Both the position numbers and the translations under genes were made by a program. The notes under the pieces are model-generated. The model was not told the DNA's origin. It saw only the letters and a program-made list of their open reading frames with translations, and did not search any database. From Clostridia bacterium (lineage in GTDB: Bacteria; Bacillota_A; Clostridia; Oscillospirales; CAG-272), in assembly GCA_017466455.1 (NCBI GenBank), contig JAFTUD010000001.1, positions 1 to 64,000 on the forward strand: a stretch of DNA of 64,000 bases. Direction: 5' to 3'. This document shows, in pieces, positions 36,986-45,126 of this stretch (positions are counted from its first letter, which is position 1; every line of letters begins with the position of its first letter).

Positions 36986-37039
36986 CTGTACTTCTCCGTT
37001 TATTACTAAACGGAGAATGCACCAAGAGTGCGAGTACAG
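36986..37039 (+). ncRNA. Structured element between rpsD and rpoA
   Basis: Outer stem CTGTAC (36986-36991) with GTACAG (37034-37039) encloses a perfect 11-bp hairpin (TTCTCCGTTTA 36992-37002 with TAAACGGAGAA 37007-37017, loop TTAC) and a small GCAC/GTGC hairpin (37019-37022 with 37028-37031). No T-run follows, so it is not a terminator. Its place between S4 and alpha genes suggests translational control or RNA processing. Confidence 0.5.
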
Positions 37040-37123
37040 TTCAAAAAAACAAATATGTAGCGTAGATTCCTCGCAAAAAAGAGAAAACAAAAACATGCTT
37101 GAAAACAAGGAGGATTATTTGTC

Positions 37124-38092
37124 ATGATGATTGAAATTGAAAAGCCTAATATTACTGTAATGGGCAGTAGCGATAACGGTAGTAAGGGTAGATTTGTTAT
37201 AGAGCCCCTTGAAAGAGGCTTTGGAACAACTCTTGGAAACGCACTTAGAAGAGTGCTTCTCAGCTCACTTCCCGGATATGCAGTTTCCAGCATTAAGATC
37301 AACGGCGCACTTCACGAAATCCAAACACTTGACGGAGTTACTGAGGATGTTACCGAAATCGTTCTTAATGTTAAGGGAATTATTCCAAAAATCTACGGAG
37401 ATGTCGCAAAGACCGCATTTATTGATGTAACAGGTCCATGCGAGGTTACTGCCGGAGACATTAAGCATGATGCCGATCTTGAAATTTTCAATCCCGATCT
37501 TCATATCGCAACAGTAGCAGAGGGAACAAGCTTTTATATGGAGCTTACCTTCGAGCGCGGACGCGGATATGTATCGCAGGAAAAGAATAAGCAGGATCAT
37601 ATAAAGAGCCAAGCAATCATTCCGGTAGGAACAATATTTGTTGACTCAATATACACCCCTGTTTATAATGTAAGCTACACAGTAGACAATACCCGTGTAG
37701 GAAGCGTAGCTGACTTCGATAAGCTTACAATGGATATTGAAACAAACGGCACAATAGACGCAACAGAGGCAATATCGCTTGCGGCCAAGGTTCTCAACGA
37801 TCATTTCACCTTGCTCGTAGAGCTATCTGACGAAGCAAGAGGCACTGAAACAATGGTTGAGCGTCAGGAAACAATCAAGGAAAAGGTACTTGAGATGACC
37901 ATTGAGGAGCTTGACTTGTCTGTAAGAAGCTTCAACTGCTTGAAGCGCGCAGGCATAGATAATGTAGAAGACCTTATCAACCGCACCGAAGAGGATATGA
38001 TAAAGGTTAAGAACCTCGGAAAGAAATCCCTCGAGGAAGTAATAGCAAAGCTTGCATCACTCGGACTTGAACTCAGAAAGGAAGAGGAGTAA
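37124..38092 (+). CDS. rpoA: RNA polymerase alpha subunit
   Basis: 322 aa. The N-terminal dimerisation/assembly domain contains [29 protein letters not shown]. The C-terminal domain, which binds UP elements and activators, contains [16 protein letters not shown] and [20 protein letters not shown] about 10 nt before ATG 37124 favours this over the ATG directly after it. Confidence 0.97.
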   Translation: MMIEIEKPNITVMGSSDNGSKGRFVIEPLERGFGTTLGNALRRVLLSSLPGYAVSSIKINGALHEIQTLDGVTEDVTEIVLNVKGIIPKIYGDVAKTAFIDVTGPCEVTAGDIKHDADLEIFNPDLHIATVAEGTSFYMELTFERGRGYVSQEKNKQDHIKSQAIIPVGTIFVDSIYTPVYNVSYTVDNTRVGSVADFDKLTMDIETNGTIDATEAISLAAKVLNDHFTLLVELSDEARGTETMVERQETIKEKVLEMTIEELDLSVRSFNCLKRAGIDNVEDLINRTEEDMIKVKNLGKKSLEEVIAKLASLGLELRKEEE

Positions 38093-38136
38093 TTCCAATT
38101 CCTTGAATACTAAACTCTGCAAAGGAGGATAAATCA

Positions 38137-38481
38137 ATGGCAGGAAATAGAAAGCTCGGCAAGAATACTGCTCAAAGAAAAGCAATGCTCCGCGGAATGG
38201 TTACCTTGCTTCTTGAAAACGGCAAGATCGAAACAACCTACGCAAGAGCAAAGGAGCTTAGCGCAGTTGCTGACAGTATGATTACACTCGGCAAGAAGAA
38301 TACTCTTGCATCACGCCGTGAGGCTCTTGGCTATATCACAAAGGAAGATGTAGTAAAGAAGCTCTTTGACGAGATCGCACCTAAGTATGCGGATCGTAAC
38401 GGTGGATATACACAGGTTTATAAGCTTGGACCAAGACGCGGTGACGCTGCGGAAATGGCTCTCATTAAGCTTGTTGACTAA
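38137..38481 (+). CDS. rplQ: 50S ribosomal protein L17
   Basis: 114 aa. [19 protein letters not shown] and the ending [13 protein letters not shown] match the family. Last gene of the supercluster; a strong terminator follows 15 bp later. AAGGAGG precedes ATG 38137. Confidence 0.97.
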   Translation: MAGNRKLGKNTAQRKAMLRGMVTLLLENGKIETTYARAKELSAVADSMITLGKKNTLASRREALGYITKEDVVKKLFDEIAPKYADRNGGYTQVYKLGPRRGDAAEMALIKLVD

Positions 38482-38495
38482 TTAAAACTAACAAA

Positions 38496-38525
38496 AAGGC
38501 TATCGCATCAGCGATAGCTTTTTTT
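38496..38525 (+). terminator. Terminator of the ribosomal supercluster
   Basis: AAGGCTATCGC-ATCA-GCGATAGCTT followed by seven T. Confidence 0.93.
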
Positions 38526-38660
38526 GTGCTTAAGGGCAAAAAAGCCGACCCTGTGTCAATAAAATGCCATTTAGCCATAAAAACCCCTTAAATAATGCTC
38601 AAAATCCATTGTGATAATTTTACAAAAACGCCCAAAATGATAAGTAATTTTTGTATATTG

Positions 38661-38689
38661 TTGACAAAAGGGCAAAATTGTGATAAAAT
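38661..38689 (+). promoter_or_regulatory. Promoter of the Cys/His-repeat surface protein
   Basis: TTGACA (38661-38666), 17-nt spacer, TAAAAT (38684-38689). The rest of the 38526-38726 gap is AT-rich and empty. Confidence 0.85.
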
Positions 38690-38726
38690 AATTTTGTAAA
38701 GCTATATCTTTTGAAGGAGATTATAT

Positions 38727-40451
38727 ATGAAAAGAAGGATTTTGGTGCTTGCGCTTGCACTTGTAATGCTTATGTCGCTCTTTTCGGTTGTTGCATTTGC
38801 CGATACCGCCGAGCAAAGTGATAAGCAGTGTACCGTTAGAACGGAAAATATTGCAAATCAGGCAACACTTTCAACACGCTCCCCCTGTTGGGTAATTAAG
38901 GACAATCTTGGCTACCTCGTTGATGGTGACCCCTCAACAGGTGCAGGCGGTGCTCACTCGGGTGAGGCAGGTGGAGTACATAGATTTTTGGATTTTGGCT
39001 CACCTAAAAACATTAAAAAGATCGTTATCTATGTAAACTACAATGGCGAAAATGCTAATGTAAGTAACGACGGTACCCTCAGCGCTATTAGAAATCAAGA
39101 TAAAAAGTTCACCTTGGTTTGTCACCCACTTGCTGAGTCAGGCTATAACCGTCTTTTCCAACAGGAATTTTCAACTAAGGATAAAATCACAGTTGAATAT
39201 ACATCTGATAAATGGGATAATAAGCCCGTTCAAACTATCGAGATTTGGAATAACGATAGCCGGAATAACACCTACATCATCTACGAGGTTGAGGTGTGGA
39301 CCGAGGAGGGCGAGCATGCCTGGGAGCTTGAGCAAACTATAACCCCACCAAAATGCGATGAAGCAGGCGAGGGCAAATATAAGTGCGAATGTGGCGCTAC
39401 AAAGAACGATGTTATTGAAGCAACAGGCCACATCACTGATGGCGTGTTCGTTGTTGATAACGCTAAGGGTACTCACTATACCACCTGCATAACCTGTCAC
39501 CAAAGAGTTGATGAGACAGAGCACATCTACGACCACGAATGTGATGTTGACTGTAACGACTGTGGCTTTGAAAGGACAGTCGCAGGACACGAATATTCCT
39601 CCGATTGCGATACCGAATGCGATAAGTGCCAATCAATACGCACTAACGCCCCTAAGGCTCATGAATACACCGCTGACTGCGATGAGGAGTGTAATGTGTG
39701 CCAAGCAAAGCGCAAGGCAAAGGCGGAGCATCAGTACGATAACGCCTGCGATGCCGACTGTAATGTTTGTAAGCTTGTAAGGACTCCGTCAGACCACGAA
39801 TACAGCGCAGTATGTGACGCAGAATGTAATATTTGTAAGGCAATAAGAGATGATGCCCAGGAGCATAAATATACAAGAGAGTGCGATGTTGACTGTAATG
39901 TGTGCAGAGAGGTGCGCGAAAATGCGGAGCCTCATAAATTCTCAAACGCCTGCGATACAACATGTAATGTTTGCGGACTTGAGCGCGAGGGCGGAAAGCA
40001 TGCGTATCTGAACGGATGCGCAACTATGTGTACCATCTGTCAAGCAACAAGAGTAACCTATGGACATGTATATAACAATAAATGCGACTTTGACTGTAAC
40101 GAGTGCGGTGAGCAAAGGGTTCCGGAGGCTCATAAGTATGGCGACTGGATTACTCTCGTTCCTGCCGATGTAGATGTTTCGGGATACAGAGTTCAATATT
40201 GTAGCGAATGTGGCGTTGAGCAGGGTGAAAATATACCCGCGCTTGAGGGCACAAACGATAAGACGGTAAAGGTTATCGTAATCACTTCATGCTCCGTTGT
40301 TATCGGTGGCTGTACTGCGATCGGCTTCTACTCACTTGGAGTTAAGAAGTGGGTAGCAAACGCAAAGCGTAAAAAGGAGCTTGAGCTTCAAAAGGCTAAG
40401 GAAGACGCTGAAAACGCGGATGATGACGAATACGAGGACGACGAGGAATAA
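38727..40451 (+). CDS. Secreted, membrane-anchored Cys/His-repeat protein
   Basis: 574 aa. Signal peptide (residues 1-26, ending VVAFADTAEQ). Residues about 35-190 resemble an F5/8 type C (discoidin-like) fold (NIANQATLSTRS, LVDGDPSTG, HRFLDFGS, IIYEVEVWTEE). A short linker with CECG leads to nine tandem repeats of about 22 residues at 266-468, consensus HxYxxxCDxxCNxCxxxR. Then come a final CSECG segment, one membrane helix (about 514-537) and an acidic tail. The repeats could bind metal or form disulfides outside the cell. GGAG precedes the start. Function unknown; a sugar-binding surface protein is inferred. Confidence 0.8.
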   Translation: MKRRILVLALALVMLMSLFSVVAFADTAEQSDKQCTVRTENIANQATLSTRSPCWVIKDNLGYLVDGDPSTGAGGAHSGEAGGVHRFLDFGSPKNIKKIVIYVNYNGENANVSNDGTLSAIRNQDKKFTLVCHPLAESGYNRLFQQEFSTKDKITVEYTSDKWDNKPVQTIEIWNNDSRNNTYIIYEVEVWTEEGEHAWELEQTITPPKCDEAGEGKYKCECGATKNDVIEATGHITDGVFVVDNAKGTHYTTCITCHQRVDETEHIYDHECDVDCNDCGFERTVAGHEYSSDCDTECDKCQSIRTNAPKAHEYTADCDEECNVCQAKRKAKAEHQYDNACDADCNVCKLVRTPSDHEYSAVCDAECNICKAIRDDAQEHKYTRECDVDCNVCREVRENAEPHKFSNACDTTCNVCGLEREGGKHAYLNGCATMCTICQATRVTYGHVYNNKCDFDCNECGEQRVPEAHKYGDWITLVPADVDVSGYRVQYCSECGVEQGENIPALEGTNDKTVKVIVITSCSVVIGGCTAIGFYSLGVKKWVANAKRKKELELQKAKEDAENADDDEYEDDEE

Positions 40452-40462
40452 TTAAAAATAAA

Positions 40463-40492
40463 AATGCCACTTCAAGTGAAGTGGTATTTTTT
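40463..40492 (+). terminator. Terminator after the repeat protein
   Basis: TGCCACTTCAAGTGAAGTGGTA hairpin followed by TTTTTT. Confidence 0.85.
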
Positions 40493-40493
40493 A

Positions 40494-40706
40494 ATGCGGA
40501 ACAGTGCTATCGCAAATGCGGAATTCGGATGAGCGTACACCCCAAGAACACGAGCCTTGGCGAAGTGCGATTGGCTGGTGGTAGCCATGCATGCGACCGC
40601 AGGGAGTCGCAATTCGGAATGAAAAAACTGCTTAGCGCGTTGCAGAAGCAGTTAATTCTTAATAATATCGGAGCTTGGGGGTCGAGCCACTCGACTCAGC
40701 AACCAA
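40494..40706. repeat. Dispersed intergenic repeat, copy 1
   Basis: ATGCGGA and ATTCGGAT units lead to a block with CACCCCAAGA, GATTGGCTGGTGG, GCCATGCATGCGACCG and AGGGAGTCGCAAT that recurs at 53623-53709. A second part, 40668-40700 with GTCGAG/CTCGAC hairpin arms, recurs twice at 53841-54020. The repeat reaches into the 3' end of pfkA. No coding capacity. Confidence 0.75.
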
Positions 40707-41766
40707 TGGTGAGCATAATGTCGTACATATCCTCAAAATATCTACGGCGCTCGGCACAAAGCTCTTCCATCTTAGCAATTTCCTCTTTGCTAAATTTGTC
40801 AAGGTCGCCATCCTTAAGCTTGCCCTTGAACATTCTGTCAACGATAAGAGCCCATTTAATCTCAGTAGAAACGATTTGATTATCTCTTGAGCAAATAACA
40901 ACATCGCTCTGACCCTGAAGAAGAAGGTCAACTGCCTTGTCACCCATAACGGAAGCAAGCGAGCGATCTCTTAGTGTAGGAGTTCCGCCACGAACGATGT
41001 GAGCAGGGCGAACAAATCTTGTTTCAACGCCTGTATTTGCCTCAATTTCAGTAACAAGCGACTCGGAGAATTCACTGCCCATACCCTCGGCAACAACGAC
41101 TACAAAGCTTTGTTGACCCTGAGCGCGGAGCTTGTTAATCTTAGCAAAAAGAGCTTCCTTGTCAAAAGGAATTTCAATAAGCGCAACACCAACCGCATTG
41201 AGCGCAATTCCTGTTTCAATAGCGATGTATCCCGCATTTCTTCCCATAACCTCAATAACGATGCAACGGGAGTGTGACTCGGATGTCTCTCTTAGCTGAT
41301 CGCCAATGCGAACAATGGAGTTCATCGCTGTATCAAAGCCGATTGTATAGTCGGTTGCGGTAATGTCATTGTCAATAGTTCCGGGAATTCCGATGCAGGG
41401 AATACCGCGAATGCTAAGGTCAGTAGCGCCTCTGAAGGTTCCGTCACCGCCGATGCAAACAAGACCGTCAATACCGTTTTTCTTGCATGTAGCGATAGCC
41501 TTTTGCATACCCTCCTCATACTTGAATTCATCACAGCGTGCAGAGTAAAGGGCTGTACCGCCTCTTGAAATTATATCATTAACATCGTTAGTGGTAAGAG
41601 GCTTGAGATTTTCGTTAATAAGACCTGCATAACCGCCAATAACTCCAACAACCTCAACACCGCGTGCAATAGCAGAGCAGGTAACGCTCTTTACAGCCGC
41701 ATTCATTCCGGGTGCATCACCGCCCGATGTCAAAATACCGATTTTTTTAAACTTCTTTTGCTCCAT
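40696..41766 (-). CDS. pfkA: ATP-dependent 6-phosphofructokinase
   Basis: 356 aa from ATG 41766, where AGGAGG lies upstream; the frame extends to 41844 without support. Commits fructose-6-phosphate to glycolysis. TSGGDAPGMNAAVK is the nucleotide site, GGDGTFRGA with Gly and PGTIDND with Gly indicate ATP rather than pyrophosphate use, and MGRNAGYIA and EGMGSEFSE follow. It is about 35 residues longer than the classical enzyme at the C-terminus (ELCAERRRYFEDMYDIM). The stop codon lies at the edge of a dispersed repeat, which may have reshaped the extreme end. Confidence 0.94.
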   Translation of the reverse strand: MEQKKFKKIGILTSGGDAPGMNAAVKSVTCSAIARGVEVVGVIGGYAGLINENLKPLTTNDVNDIISRGGTALYSARCDEFKYEEGMQKAIATCKKNGIDGLVCIGGDGTFRGATDLSIRGIPCIGIPGTIDNDITATDYTIGFDTAMNSIVRIGDQLRETSESHSRCIVIEVMGRNAGYIAIETGIALNAVGVALIEIPFDKEALFAKINKLRAQGQQSFVVVVAEGMGSEFSESLVTEIEANTGVETRFVRPAHIVRGGTPTLRDRSLASVMGDKAVDLLLQGQSDVVICSRDNQIVSTEIKWALIVDRMFKGKLKDGDLDKFSKEEIAKMEELCAERRRYFEDMYDIMLTIGC

Positions 41767-41815
41767 AATAAAAGTAAATCCTCCTAAATTGGAAAATATA
41801 TTAAATCCAAGGGAT

Positions 41816-41844
41816 ATTTTACCACATAAATGTAATAAAATCAA
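41816..41844 (-). promoter_or_regulatory. pfkA promoter
   Basis: Minus strand TTGATT (41844-41839), 17-nt spacer, TAAAAT (41821-41816) within GTGGTAAAATATCC, a block also found at the promoter of the next gene. Confidence 0.75.
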
Positions 41845-41886
41845 TAGATTTGCATAAATATATATAATTAAAATATGCGCGCAAGA

Positions 41887-42366
41887 CTATGCCTCAAGCA
41901 GGGAAATTACAAATTCAATCAAAAGGCGTGTAGCCTCGTGTCTGATTTTATCACGGGAAAGAGCAGGGTCAATTTGCAAAAGCCTTGAATGGGCAACTCC
42001 GTCAATAAAAGCACCAATGTAAACCGTTCCAACAGGCTTTTCCTTAGTCCCACCGCCTGGGCCCGCAATTCCCGTTGTGCTAATGCCGATGTCGGTAAAG
42101 CAAGCACGGCAGACCCCTCTTGCCATTTGCTCGGCAACAGGCGAAGAAACCGCGCCAAGCGTGTCTAAAACAGACCCTTCAACGCCCAAAACGCCCATCT
42201 TAACCTTATTGTCATACGAAACAACTCCGCCGTAAAAAACCTCGCTCACGCCCGAAATATCGGTAAAGCATTTAGCCACAAGACCGCCCGTGCAGGACTC
42301 CGCTGTGGAAATTGTCAAATTTTTCTTTTTCAAAATAGAAACTAATTTTTCAAATAGCTCAGTCAT
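41887..42366 (-). CDS. pncC: Nicotinamide-nucleotide amidase (CinA C-terminal domain)
   Basis: 159 aa from ATG 42366 (AAGGAG upstream; the frame extends to 42420). Deamidates NMN to nicotinate mononucleotide for NAD recycling. STAESCTGGLVAKCFTDISGVSEVF carries the catalytic Ser region, followed by GVVSYDNKVKMGVLGV and GIAGPGGGTKEKPVGTVYI. Only the C-terminal amidase domain is present, as in stand-alone PncC; the N-terminal CinA domain is absent. Confidence 0.92.
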   Translation of the reverse strand: MTELFEKLVSILKKKNLTISTAESCTGGLVAKCFTDISGVSEVFYGGVVSYDNKVKMGVLGVEGSVLDTLGAVSSPVAEQMARGVCRACFTDIGISTTGIAGPGGGTKEKPVGTVYIGAFIDGVAHSRLLQIDPALSRDKIRHEATRLLIEFVISLLEA

Positions 42367-42450
42367 AAAAGCTCCTTTTGTCCTTAAATCCTTATAATAA
42401 ATAGCCCGAAGCAATCGCACCCCTAGCGCAAAGCCGAGCCTGTTAAGGAT

Positions 42451-42479
42451 ATTTTACCACAAAAAAACGCATTAAGCAA
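42451..42479 (-). promoter_or_regulatory. pncC promoter
   Basis: Minus strand TTGCTT (42479-42474), 17-nt spacer, TAAAAT (42456-42451), again inside GTGGTAAAATATCC. Confidence 0.7.
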
Positions 42480-42497
42480 GAAAAATCAAATATTCTA

Positions 42498-42526
42498 TTG
42501 ACAAAAAGCATAAAATGTTGTAAAAT
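42498..42526 (+). promoter_or_regulatory. Promoter of the small lipoprotein
   Basis: TTGACA (42498-42503), 17-nt spacer, TAAAAT (42521-42526), divergent from pncC. Confidence 0.85.
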
Positions 42527-42564
42527 TGATATGTAGTATGACTTACTTAAAGGAGAATTATAGT

Positions 42565-42771
42565 ATGAAAAGAATTATTGCACTCTTGCTCGCACTCATT
42601 CTATGCTTTGCAATGCTCGTATCCTGCGGAGACGATGAGGAAAGCTCATCATCAAGCAGCGGCGAATCTCAGTCAGAGCAGGGCGGCGGCGGACAAGTAG
42701 ACCTTGAGGGCATCGGCGACCTACCAAACGACTCTAATGTTGAAGGCGATAATATCGTAGAATTCAACTAA
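42565..42771 (+). CDS. Small lipoprotein, low complexity
   Basis: 68 aa from ATG 42565 (AAAGGAG upstream). A lipoprotein signal (MKRIIALLLALILCFAMLVSC) has a lipobox LVSC. The mature part is only about 48 residues, Ser/Glu/Gly-rich and acidic (DDEESSSSSSGESQSEQGGGG), ending VEGDNIVEFN. No domain recognised. It may be a short membrane-tethered peptide or a decayed lipoprotein. A terminator hairpin follows 21 bp later and overlaps the leader of spoIIR. Confidence 0.75.
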   Translation: MKRIIALLLALILCFAMLVSCGDDEESSSSSSGESQSEQGGGGQVDLEGIGDLPNDSNVEGDNIVEFN

Positions 42772-42791
42772 TTTTCAAAAAATGAATAAAT

Positions 42792-42838
42792 ACCTTCCAA
42801 GGTGGAAATACTTTTTTCCGTTGGGAGGTTTTTATTTT
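42792..42838 (+). terminator. Terminator whose stem contains the spoIIR ribosome site
   Basis: ACCTTCCAA (42792-42800) pairs with TTGGGAGGT (42821-42829), and an inner GGAAA (42804-42808) with TTTCC (42815-42819). TTTTTATTTT follows. The GGGAGG at 42823-42828 is the spoIIR Shine-Dalgarno sequence, 10 nt before ATG 42839. Confidence 0.75.
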
Positions 42839-43459
42839 ATGAAAATTACAAAAAACGCATTAAAAATTATAGTTACATTTACCCTTGGCTTAATCGCCTT
42901 TTTGTTCATATGGAGCGTTATACCAACGAGGGAGGAGTGCGAAATATATAACTCCACAATCCGCCTTCATGTTATCGCAAGCTCCGATAGCGAAAGGGAC
43001 CAAAGCGCCAAGCTAAAGGTCCGTGATGCCGTGCTTGAGCATATCTCCGCCTACGAAGCACAAAGCAAGGCGCATACCTTGTCCCTCATTGAAAGCGATA
43101 AAAACGAGCTTGTTAAAATCGCTAAGGAAACACTTGAAAAAGAGGGAATTTACGACACAGTGTCCCTCGAAATCGGCAAGGAGAGCTACCCCACAAGGTA
43201 TTATGAGGGCTTTTCTCTGCCGGCAGGAGAATACACCTCGGTAAGAGTCATAATAGGCGAGGGAGAGGGTCAAAACTGGTGGTGTGTCCTTTTTCCGCCA
43301 CTATGCACCGCCGAGGCTATTGAATACGATGAGGAGACATATATTGATGTCGGACTCACAAAGGATCAGTATTTTATGATAACAGGCACAAGCCCCGAGT
43401 ATGAAATAAAGTTCAAGCTTCTTGAAATCGTGTCCGAGGCGTTCAATTTAGAATACTAA
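42839..43459 (+). CDS. spoIIR: Stage II sporulation protein R
   Basis: 206 aa from ATG 42839. One N-terminal membrane/secretion helix (LKIIVTFTLGLIAFLFIW) then the SpoIIR domain with YNSTIRLHVIASSDSERDQSAKLKVRDAVLEHI and NWWCVLFPPLC. In Bacillus this forespore-secreted signal triggers SpoIIGA processing of pro-sigma-E in the mother cell. It shows that the organism has an endospore programme. Forespore expression from a sigma-F promoter is expected, but none could be read with confidence. The ribosome site is buried in the upstream terminator stem. Confidence 0.9.
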   Translation: MKITKNALKIIVTFTLGLIAFLFIWSVIPTREECEIYNSTIRLHVIASSDSERDQSAKLKVRDAVLEHISAYEAQSKAHTLSLIESDKNELVKIAKETLEKEGIYDTVSLEIGKESYPTRYYEGFSLPAGEYTSVRVIIGEGEGQNWWCVLFPPLCTAEAIEYDEETYIDVGLTKDQYFMITGTSPEYEIKFKLLEIVSEAFNLEY

Positions 43460-43486
43460 AAAGCCGTGCCTTTTGGCACGGTTTTA
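43460..43486 (+). terminator. spoIIR terminator
   Basis: CCGTGCC-TTTT-GGCACGG stem flanked by AAAAG and TTTT. Confidence 0.85.
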
Positions 43487-43495
43487 AAATTCCTA

Positions 43496-43524
43496 TTGCA
43501 AAATCTCTTAAAAGATGTTAATAT
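43496..43524 (+). promoter_or_regulatory. Promoter of the DUF5685-like gene
   Basis: TTGCAA (43496-43501), 17-nt spacer, TAATAT (43519-43524), immediately upstream of the solitary repeat end. Confidence 0.55.
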
Positions 43525-43535
43525 ATAGTATGACT

Positions 43536-43562
43536 GACTGGTTCGTTCCATTCCCGTCAGGC
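43536..43562. repeat. Solitary MITE terminal repeat
   Basis: 27 bp matching the right end of copy A (271-297) at 24 of 27 positions, with the same CTGGTTCGTTCC core and CCGTCAGGC end. The rest of the element is absent. It lies in the predicted 5' UTR of the next gene. Confidence 0.7.
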
Positions 43563-43592
43563 ATAATATTAACAGGCGTAAAGGAGAAAAGC

Positions 43593-44447
43593 GTGTTCGG
43601 ATATATAAAACCAACAATCCCCGAGCTGAGGGTAAAGGAGCTTGAGCTATATAAGGCAACCTACTGCGGGCTCTGCCGTACAATGGGAAAAACCACGGGA
43701 TGTATCTCTAAAATGACTCTAAGCTACGATTTTGTGCTTCTTGTTCTATTAAGAAAGGTTGCAAACGATCTTTCGGGAGAGGTCAAAATGCGCAACTGCA
43801 TCGTTCACCCCTTCAAGAAAAGACCGATGCTTGAAATGGACTCTGACCTTGAATACTGCGCAAGGGCAAGCGTTATGCTCACTAAGCTAAAGCTAAAGGA
43901 TAATATAAACGACAGTAAGGGCTTCAAGCGAATGATCGCAAAAATAGCGGGACTTGTGTCGTTGTTTTTCAAGAAAACCGATCCAAGCCTTGCCGAGCTT
44001 GAGAGGGCTCTTGCCGATAAAATACGCGCCCTTGGTGAGCTTGAGGATCAAAAATGCGACTCGGTTGACACCGTCGCGTCAATCTTTGGAGAGCTTCTTT
44101 CGCTCGTCGCATCATACGGAGTAGAGGAGAAAAACGCCACCCTGTGTGCAAAAATCGGCTATCACCTCGGAAAATGGATATACATTATTGACGCGCTTGA
44201 TGACCTTAGCGACGACATCAGGTCAAAATCGTATAACCCCTTCGCCCTGTCCTTCGGTAGCGAGCTTGGCGAGGACGATAAGGCTCTTATTAAAACCGCC
44301 CTTATGCTTGAGCTTGATGAGATGAGTAAAAGCGTTGAAGCGCTTGACTTTTCCGCCCACCGAGATGTTGAGGGCATAATCAAAAACATAATTTACGACG
44401 GAATGATAAGACAAACCGATAAGGTGCTAAATGTGAAAAGTATGTGA
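43593..44447 (+). CDS. DUF5685-like Cys-containing protein
   Basis: 284 aa with a GTG start at 43593, chosen because AAAGGAG is 6 nt upstream; the frame opening at 43515 would translate the solitary repeat. VFGYIKPTIPELRVKELELYKATYCGLCRTMGKTTG carries the CxxC typical of this clostridial family, and further Cys occur (MRNCIVHPF, LEYCARA). A late HLGKWIYIIDALDDLSDD resembles the Asp-rich helices of isoprenoid-synthase-like folds, which is only a suggestion. No membrane helix. Function unknown. Confidence 0.72.
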   Translation: MFGYIKPTIPELRVKELELYKATYCGLCRTMGKTTGCISKMTLSYDFVLLVLLRKVANDLSGEVKMRNCIVHPFKKRPMLEMDSDLEYCARASVMLTKLKLKDNINDSKGFKRMIAKIAGLVSLFFKKTDPSLAELERALADKIRALGELEDQKCDSVDTVASIFGELLSLVASYGVEEKNATLCAKIGYHLGKWIYIIDALDDLSDDIRSKSYNPFALSFGSELGEDDKALIKTALMLELDEMSKSVEALDFSAHRDVEGIIKNIIYDGMIRQTDKVLNVKSM

Positions 44448-44464
44448 AATATAGGGCAAATCCC

Positions 44465-44493
44465 TTTACATTTTCAAAATATTGTGGTAGAAT
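44465..44493 (+). promoter_or_regulatory. Promoter of the DnaJ-domain gene
   Basis: TTTACA (44465-44470), 17-nt spacer, TAGAAT (44488-44493). Confidence 0.65.
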
Positions 44494-44500
44494 AATCAAG

Positions 44501-44516
44501 ATAGCCAATGGCTAAT
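44501..44516. promoter_or_regulatory. Palindrome resembling the feo operators
   Basis: TAGCC-AAT-GGCTA at 44502-44514, placed just after the -10 box as at the feo promoter. Half-sites TAGC/GCTA are the same, but the spacing is one base longer. Confidence 0.4.
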
Positions 44517-44539
44517 ATTCACTCTAACGGAGGAAAAAT

Positions 44540-45112
44540 ATGAAAGACCCATACAGAGTGCTTGGTATATCCCCAAGCGCAACCAATGAGGAAGTAAAAA
44601 AAGCATATAAGGCGCTCGCCGTAAAATATCACCCCGACAATAACCAAGGACCTATGAAGGATTTTGCCGAGGAGAGAATGAAGGAAATAAACGAGGCGTA
44701 CGATGAAATTCTCAAAATGAGGACTGAGGGTGGCTCGGGTAGCTCGTATAACGGCACAAGCGAGGACGCAAGCGAGATTCTTAAAACCGCCCGCCGTAAA
44801 ATCACCGAGAGCCAGTTTATCGAGGCTGACCTCATGCTTGACCAAATAGAAGGAAGTCAGAGAAATGCCGAGTGGTACTTCCTGAAATCCTGCATCTATA
44901 CCCAAAAGGGCGCATACCTTGACGCGCTCAGGTTCGCAAACACCGCATGCAACATGGACCCAAATAACGGAGAATATAAGCTGTTCCGCGACAACCTGCA
45001 GAGCCGTGGAAATAACTACGGTCACGGCACAACCTCACGCCCGGGAAATGCGGGATGCGATATGTGCGATGTCTGCTCACTTCTTATTTGTCTTGATTGC
45101 CTTTGCAGATAA
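44540..45112 (+). CDS. J-domain (DnaJ-like) co-chaperone with Cys-rich tail
   Basis: 190 aa. Residues 1-65 are a J-domain ([28 protein letters not shown] with the HPD motif) that should stimulate an Hsp70. The middle (about 75-160) is helical and TPR-like ([38 protein letters not shown]). The tail has six Cys in 17 residues ([17 protein letters not shown]), possibly metal-binding or lipid-modified. It is not the full DnaJ, lacking its G/F and zinc domains. GGAGG precedes the start. It is followed 14 bp later by a membrane-protein gene. Confidence 0.82.
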   Translation: MKDPYRVLGISPSATNEEVKKAYKALAVKYHPDNNQGPMKDFAEERMKEINEAYDEILKMRTEGGSGSSYNGTSEDASEILKTARRKITESQFIEADLMLDQIEGSQRNAEWYFLKSCIYTQKGAYLDALRFANTACNMDPNNGEYKLFRDNLQSRGNNYGHGTTSRPGNAGCDMCDVCSLLICLDCLCR

Positions 45113-45126
45113 GGCGGAAAAGACCT

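Noticed and set aside
41999..42158. Minus-strand frames inside pncC and other genes
   Set aside because: These are shadow frames in alternative phases of well-supported genes.
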